Source: Rutpela maculata (lineage: Eukaryota > Arthropoda > Insecta > Coleoptera > Cerambycidae). From it: a stretch of DNA of 64,000 bases. The notes beneath the pieces were generated by a model, which ran no database searches, was not told the DNA's origin, and worked only from the letters and a program-made list of their open reading frames with translations. Position 1 is the first letter of the stretch; each line of letters begins with the position of its first letter. The stretch lies in NCBI GenBank assembly GCA_936432065.2, contig OW386289.2, positions 134,776,015 through 134,840,014 of the forward strand. The letters run 5' to 3'. Shown piece after piece: positions 59,340 through 64,000 of this stretch. A program made the translations under genes and the position numbers.

Positions 59340-60162
59340 GCATCATCACTTTATTACGTATGTTATTATTATACTCTTATGACAATCGTCCACTACATGG
59401 CAATTTCGCACCAATAATCTGACTTCCACCATGCTCTAGCAGAAATAACTTTACTGTTCTTGATTCCATTGCTAATTTCAACTTTCAATATTAGATTTTA
59501 TTGTTTTTTTTTTGTGTCACCATTCCAAACACATTATGTTAGCAGAAGCACGATAAGTAATATTTGAAAATACTTTTCCTTTTGTGGAAGGGGAGAATCC
59601 AGATACAATTTTATAAATTGAAACTTTTTAACTCGCAAGTTAGTGTATACAAATATACTTCATATTAAATAAGAAAAACTAATGAATTAGTAAATCGTTG
59701 AAAATATAAACTATTCCGTTCAAATTTTAAGAGTTTCGTTTGCCCATTTTTTTTTATACCAAATGGAATAATTTTAGACGGCGTCGTGACCAAACATTTG
59801 ATAGTCGAAAAATAAGGACTACCCTAATATAATCCTAGGAAACTTAGTTTTCACTCGCTGAATAGCTAATTTTCCGCATATAGAAAAGAACTTCTTTCAA
59901 AAAAATGTTTTTGGCTGTTTTCACTCCACCTAATGTACCTGTCACAGAACAAGAAACAAGACACTAAAGTTTTAAATCATTGTCCTATTATGTTGTCTTT
60001 GTTATATTCAATATTTACAGTGACAAAGAACGGCAACAGTTGCTACATTAAAGGTTTCATTGATAACTATTTTAAGAAGTGGAAGATAGAGATTTATTGC
60101 TGCTCTACGTTATTTATTTATTTTTATTTCATTCTCTATAATGTTGTTCTCTTTGAATACAG
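59340..60162 (+). other. Intron sequence just upstream of the cadherin exon
   Basis: AT-rich sequence without a recognisable element. It ends in a T-rich run and the acceptor AG at 60161-60162. No second copy of the exon is visible here, so I see no adjacent mutually exclusive twin on this side. Confidence 0.6.
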
Positions 60163-60300
60163 GTGACCGCAACGGATGGCGATAAGGACAGGCCACAGAA
60201 CATCGTGTATTTCCTGACTGGACAGGGGATTGATCCTGACAATCCTGCAAACAGCAAGTTCGACATAAACAGGACCACTGGGGAGATATTCGTGTTGAAG
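60163..60300 (+). CDS. CadN: N-cadherin (CadN) internal exon, partial extracellular cadherin repeat
   Basis: A 138-bp exon of 46 codons, phase 0 at both ends, reads VTATDGDKDRPQ at the start and ends with KFDINRTTGEIFVLK. What the sequence shows: an acceptor AG at 60161-60162 after a T-rich tract, a donor GTGGGT at 60301, GC-richer and codon-like composition against an AT-rich surround, and in-frame stops on both sides. Family knowledge: the acidic TDGDKDR stretch fits the calcium-binding loop of a cadherin repeat, and F-x-I-x-x-x-TG-x-I is its conserved later strand. The NIVYFLTGQGIDP segment matches my recollection of insect N-cadherin, a homophilic adhesion receptor for axon patterning and synaptic targeting, acting at the cell surface. 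The next expected residues (after FVLK) are not in the window, so the next exon lies beyond 64000. A phase 0/0 exon can be skipped without a frame change; whether this one belongs to a mutually exclusive pair cannot be seen. Another classical cadherin is the main alternative. Confidence 0.92.
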
Positions 60301-61040
60301 GTGGGTTTTACATTTCGATTTATATGCTTTTATATCCAAGTAAAATGCCTCCATAAGCTGTCCTAAGGGGGTGTTTTAGCTGTGCTTTATCTTGACAACA
60401 GATACAAAGGTATTACTTACGGAAGTTACAAAAGAGAGAAGACCCGTTTATAGTTTTTTTACGATGGATGGCGCTTTCAATCTATATTATTGGTCAATTG
60501 AATACTATTTTTATCCTCAGATTTTTTCAACATCAAAAATATTTATTTAATTCCTTATTGAGATTGTAGTGCAGGCAAATCCAGTTTTGAGTATGAACTA
60601 TCTGGGGACAGCTATTTCTTTATCGAAATGGATAGCTTTATTCATGTAGAATGAGGACATAAAAGTCCCGAAAAATCCCAATGTGAGCTAAAGCCACCAT
60701 TTAGAAAAAATGGCCGCCAGAACCGTTTCTTTTAGACGGACATATCTCAGTAACCATTGCTCCGATTTTAGATTTCTTTTTTTAGTTCTCATCCCCTTTT
60801 TATGTACAATCGAAAGTGTTATTACATCTTTGGGCATAAAATAGAAGATAACTGAAGAGAATAAGACTTGAGTTCTTGGAACTATACAAGGTGTCCAGTT
60901 AGTGCTTCCTCGGAAGATTGTGCAAAAACGGGTAACTTTATAAAAAAACTTTTTCAACAAAACTTACAATGTTTCATCTCTACTACAACGTGAAATTATT
61001 TTCAATTATACAAGGTATCACAAAAAGGAGTTACACAAGA
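60301..61040 (+). other. Intron sequence just downstream of the cadherin exon
   Basis: Begins with the donor GTGGGT. From about 60700 it takes on the style of dispersed repeats: a CATATCTCAGTAACC stretch near 60740 and two short 'tacaaggtgtcc' and 'tacaaggtatca' pieces near 60890 and 61010, of the kind often seen at transposon ends. No coding exon is recognised. Confidence 0.5.
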
Positions 61041-61044
61041 ATGT

Positions 61045-63367
61045 ACAATTTTTTTTATGGAATATCCTCTAATTTTTTGGCGCCAATTAAGCCTCTAAGA
61101 GTCCTGAATTACACCCTAAAGTTTTTTGCCAATCGAATGCAGCGTTGCCAAGTTATAATTTTTTTCCTGTTTTTTTGGCAAATTACAAACATTTTTTTAA
61201 CTACCATATCTCCGCGATTTATTAATTGTTTTTTCTAAAAATGTAGGGTGTTATTCGATAATGATGCATTTACTGAAAAACATTTCTGAAATAAATTATA
61301 CCGGGTGTCCAAAATATTTGTTTACATTTCTTATTTAATTATTATTTTTCTCAAATTTTTTAAATGGAATGCCTATAGTTTTTTACATGGACGAATAAAG
61401 AAAAAAATTTCCCACATTCTAACATTATACAATTAATTTTTATTTCAAACCGTTTTTGAGATATAATTATTTCAAATAAGTTTTGCGTAAATTGAGGTAC
61501 TTTTTATTTTAGCATTAAAATCTAGTATGGCTTTGGTCTTTTGTTTTGCGTTTGTTTTTCACTCTATGACATTTCTCTAATGTGTTTAAGATTATCGTGA
61601 TTAAGTTGAATTAATATTGTTAATATTTAAAAATACGAATTATAATTATTGTCAATAAGATTTAATATCTATGGTAAATGTTATGTTATTGATGTATGTG
61701 ATGGAAATTGATTATTGGCATCAAGAATGTATGGTCAAAAATATCCCTATAGAAGATGTCCTGATGTGAGGTCTCTAGAAAATTTGAAAGAACGTTTTGA
61801 ACGTACTGGAAATTTTGCATATGAAAAGAAGGCGAGACGACGAAATGTATTGTAATGAAGAAAATGAGCTGGCTATAACTTTAGCGGTAATCGAACATTC
61901 TACGGCAAGTGTTCGGGAGTTAAGTAGGGATTTAGAGGTCAGTGAATCTAGTGTTTCCCTATGTCTTCGTAAAGATAAGTTTCACCCCTATCATGCTCAG
62001 CTGCATCAAGAGCTTTGGGATGTGGATTTAAATCGTAGATTAAATTTTTGCCAGTGGGCTCAAAACTAAATTGGAGAAAATGAAGAATTTTTCAAATTTG
62101 TATTGTTCACGGATGAATCAACGTTTCATCGCAACGGATTTGTGAATAGGCACAATTTCCATTATTATGCCAGAGAAAACCCTCATGTTGCACAGAAAAA
62201 TCAGAACCAGAGTTTAAATGTAAGGGGACGAATTGTACATGATTATGTTATTCATCCTCGCTTTTTTCAGGGAAATGTGAATGGAGCAGTCTTCTTAGAT
62301 TTTACGCAAAATGCATTTCCACAAATAATCGACCATATTCCTGATTATATTACAAATAATATGTGATTACAACATAAAGGTGCACCACCACATTTTAGTA
62401 GAAATGTTCGTCAGGCCATTAGTAATCAGTTTCCTGAAAGGTGGATAGGAAGAGGAGGTCCAATATTTTAATAAAATGTTAAATAATATCTAATTTATTA
62501 TTTTATTAAATGATATTCATTACATGGCCGCCTAAGTCACCCGATCTGACGTCAGTGGGTTTTTTTCCTTGGGATTTGTGAAGTCAGCGGTTTATAAAGT
62601 AGAACCAACGACTCGAGAAGATATGATGGAAAGGATTCGTCGGTCTTTCAATCGTATAAATGTTGATATGTTACACTGGTAAGGCGCTCATTTATCAAGA
62701 GACCTCAGTGTTACCTGAATCAAAATGGTGGACATTTTGAGCAGTTGTTAGGTTAGTTTCAATATCGTGAAAACAAATTATTGCTCAAGAACCGTTCATA
62801 AAAAAAAGTGTACAATATCAAAATATGAGAAATTGTAAGCGTTACTCATCCATTTAAAAAAATTATAGGCATTCCATTTAAAAAAATTGAAAAAAATGTA
62901 TAACAAAATATAGATTTTAATGTTAAAATAAAGAGCACCTAAATTTACGCAAAAATTATTTGATATAATCATATCTCAAAAAACGTTTGAAATAGAAATA
63001 AAGGAATATTAAAATGTGAGGAATTGTATGTTTCCATTCATTCATGTAAAAAAGTATACCTAGGCATTCCATTTAAAAAAAATGAGAAAAATAATAATTA
63101 AATATCAAGAAATGAAAGCAAATATTTTGATATACTAAAGATTTATATCAAAAATGTTTTTCAGTAAATACATCATTATCAAACAACATCCCACATTTTT
63201 AGAAATAACGATTAATAAATCGCGGAGATATGCCAGTCAAAAATGTTTGTAAACTGTCCAAAAAAAAAAAACAGAAAAAAATAACTTGGCAAAATATTTT
63301 ACGGTGTAATACAGGGCCCTTGGAGGCTTAACTGGCGTTAAGGAAATACAGGCTGTTCTATTTAAAA
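61045..63367 (+). mobile_element. Mariner-like element with long terminal inverted repeats
   Basis: About 2.3 kb. The left side (about 61045-61490) reappears inverted on the right (about 62830-63367). Paired landmarks include GCCAATTAAGCC near 61083 with GGCTTAACTGGC near 63325, and AATGGAATGCC near 61363 with GGCATTCCATTT near 62870 and again near 63064. The arms are imperfect, so the element is old. Between them lies a broken transposase (61730-62670), so this was an autonomous IS630/Tc1/mariner-type element. The R1 repeat copy at 63364 abuts the right arm and may have inserted at its end. Confidence 0.75.
61730..62670 (+). pseudogene. Broken mariner-like transposase with DUF4817-like N-terminus
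   Basis: Cut-and-paste transposase remnant. The N-terminal part (from 61730) reads YGQKYPYRRCPDVRSLENL followed by KERFERTGNF, like the helix-turn-helix/DUF4817 start common in this insect family. A frame change near 61845 leads into the frame of 61797-62366, with a second DNA-binding-like part (SVRELSRDLEVSESSV) and then LFTDESTFHRNG, which holds the first catalytic Asp. A stop interrupts at 62067-62069 and a TGA stands at 62364-62366 where Trp is usual. The block that should read QHDGAPPHF has Lys instead of the second catalytic Asp (QHKGAPPHF). GRGGP and PPKSPDLT, normally adjacent, are split by about 55 AT-rich bases (62465-62520). The gene is dead on several counts. Family call is from motif recognition. 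Confidence 0.85.
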
Positions 63368-64000
63368 AAACCGCTACCCAAGGAATCACTACTTCCACAT
63401 CCAGATTCTCTATCCAAGTCACTCACAACGAAAAAACTTTGTATGTGAAAATAATTGTTTATGGAACTTTAATAATATAATATTTGAAATCCTCTACCCC
63501 AAAAACCCATAAAACGATACACCACATCGGTAGAGGGGGTGGGGGTAGTGATAGGGGGGTGATAGTGGGGGTTGATGAAGTAAAAAAATATTTTGAGGTT
63601 TCTGGTTCCTGTACAAACACCAAATCACAATTTTTTTTCATCCCCTTTAATAAGGGGGTGGGGGTGGTAATGGGGGTGGCTAATGCCAAAAATTTTTTTG
63701 AGACCTTAGCTTCTCTTGTATATACTAAATACCAATTTTATGGACTCTTACCTGCTTGATTGACCTATTTACCCCAAATTTACCCCAATTTACCCCCAAC
63801 CCTTCGACGGAACTAGATGAAAATATAATCTAGTTCTAGATCTCGTTAAAGTACATATGTGTACCAAATTTCAAGTCGATATCTTAAACGGTTCCAGAGT
63901 AAGCGTGCGCACAAAAAAAAGTTACAGACAGACCGACAGACAGACAGAAATTTTTTTTTCGCTGAAATTTAAAATCTCGACGTTTCATGACATTTTAAGC
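63364..64000 (-). repeat. R1 dispersed repeat, copy 3 (inverted, cut by window end)
   Basis: Reverse complement of the R1 family seen at 48713-49376 and 3272-4157. It shares the CTTCCACATCCAG end (63392 on), the pyrimidine- or purine-rich middle with runs of G, and the strand-complement of the CTGTCTGTCTGT block near 63930. It runs off the window end at the TTTCATGACATT segment, so its far end is missing. No coding potential is evident; the open frames here only reflect low stop density in the G-rich middle. Confidence 0.8.

Noticed and set aside
60136..60354. 72-codon open frame on the minus strand over the cadherin exon
   Set aside because: It is the antisense shadow of the exon; the plus-strand reading has splice sites and family motifs.
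63484..63759. 91-codon open frame near the right end
   Set aside because: It lies in R1 copy 3, where a G-rich tract lacks stop codons; the corresponding region of the other copies is not open.

Overview
The window looks like AT-rich nuclear DNA of an insect. Almost all of it behaves as intron. The only host coding sequence I can support is one short exon near the right end, on the + strand at 60163-60300. It has consensus splice sites and encodes part of an extracellular cadherin repeat that I recognise as neural (N-)cadherin, CadN. On that reading the window is more than 60 kb of the upstream intron, one 46-codon exon, and at least 3.7 kb of the downstream intron. I cannot name the species. 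Intron size, AT content and the mix of transposons suit a large-genome insect, perhaps hemipteran or coleopteran.

The intron is a layered cemetery of mobile elements. (1) Long foldback elements, with stems from about 100 to 620 bp, lie at 5.99-6.38, 6.50-7.19, 9.39-10.14, 25.4-27.3, 35.6-37.05, 44.3-45.5, 53.3-53.6, 54.4-55.2, 56.1-57.9 and 61.0-63.4 kb. (2) Three short GC-rich elements with 8-bp target duplications, hAT-like, lie at 39.15-40.34, 40.59-40.78 and 57.01-57.30 kb. (3) Tc1/mariner remnants lie at 21.6-22.5 kb (decayed), 41.37-42.25 kb (28-bp perfect terminal repeats, catalytic centre deleted, internal inverted duplication) and inside the 61-63.4 kb foldback (mariner-like with a lost catalytic residue). 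(4) Five non-LTR retrotransposon fragments lie at 14.3, 16.0-16.5, 19.3-19.8, 27.7-28.1 and 38.8-40.5 kb, all on the minus strand, antisense to the cadherin exon. (5) tRNA-derived SINEs lie at 3.9-4.07 (-), 17.47-17.75 (+) and probably 28.1 kb (-). (6) Two further unnamed families are present: R1 (copies at 3.27-4.16, 48.71-49.38 and, inverted, 63.36-64.0 kb) and R2 (long terminal inverted repeats at 7.9/13.0-13.25 and 47.45/49.5-49.74 kb with a shared internal segment). (7) A roughly 157-bp tandem array occupies 31.87-33.40 kb.

Nested insertions give relative ages. A SINE sits in R1 copy 1, R1 sits inside R2 copy 2, a hAT-like element splits a LINE tail, another sits in the loop of the 56-58 kb foldback, and a foldback sits next to or inside R2-related sequence at 6 kb.

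I found no new multi-gene system. The most unusual items are a foldback whose two arms each carry a 3' splice site plus the start of an unidentified gene (54.4-55.2 kb), a Tc1 derivative that keeps its DNA-binding domain and carries an inverted copy of it (41.4-42.25 kb), and long hairpins and inverted R1 copies around the cadherin exon that could shape its transcript. Long stretches without a call hold AT-rich sequence in which I recognise nothing.
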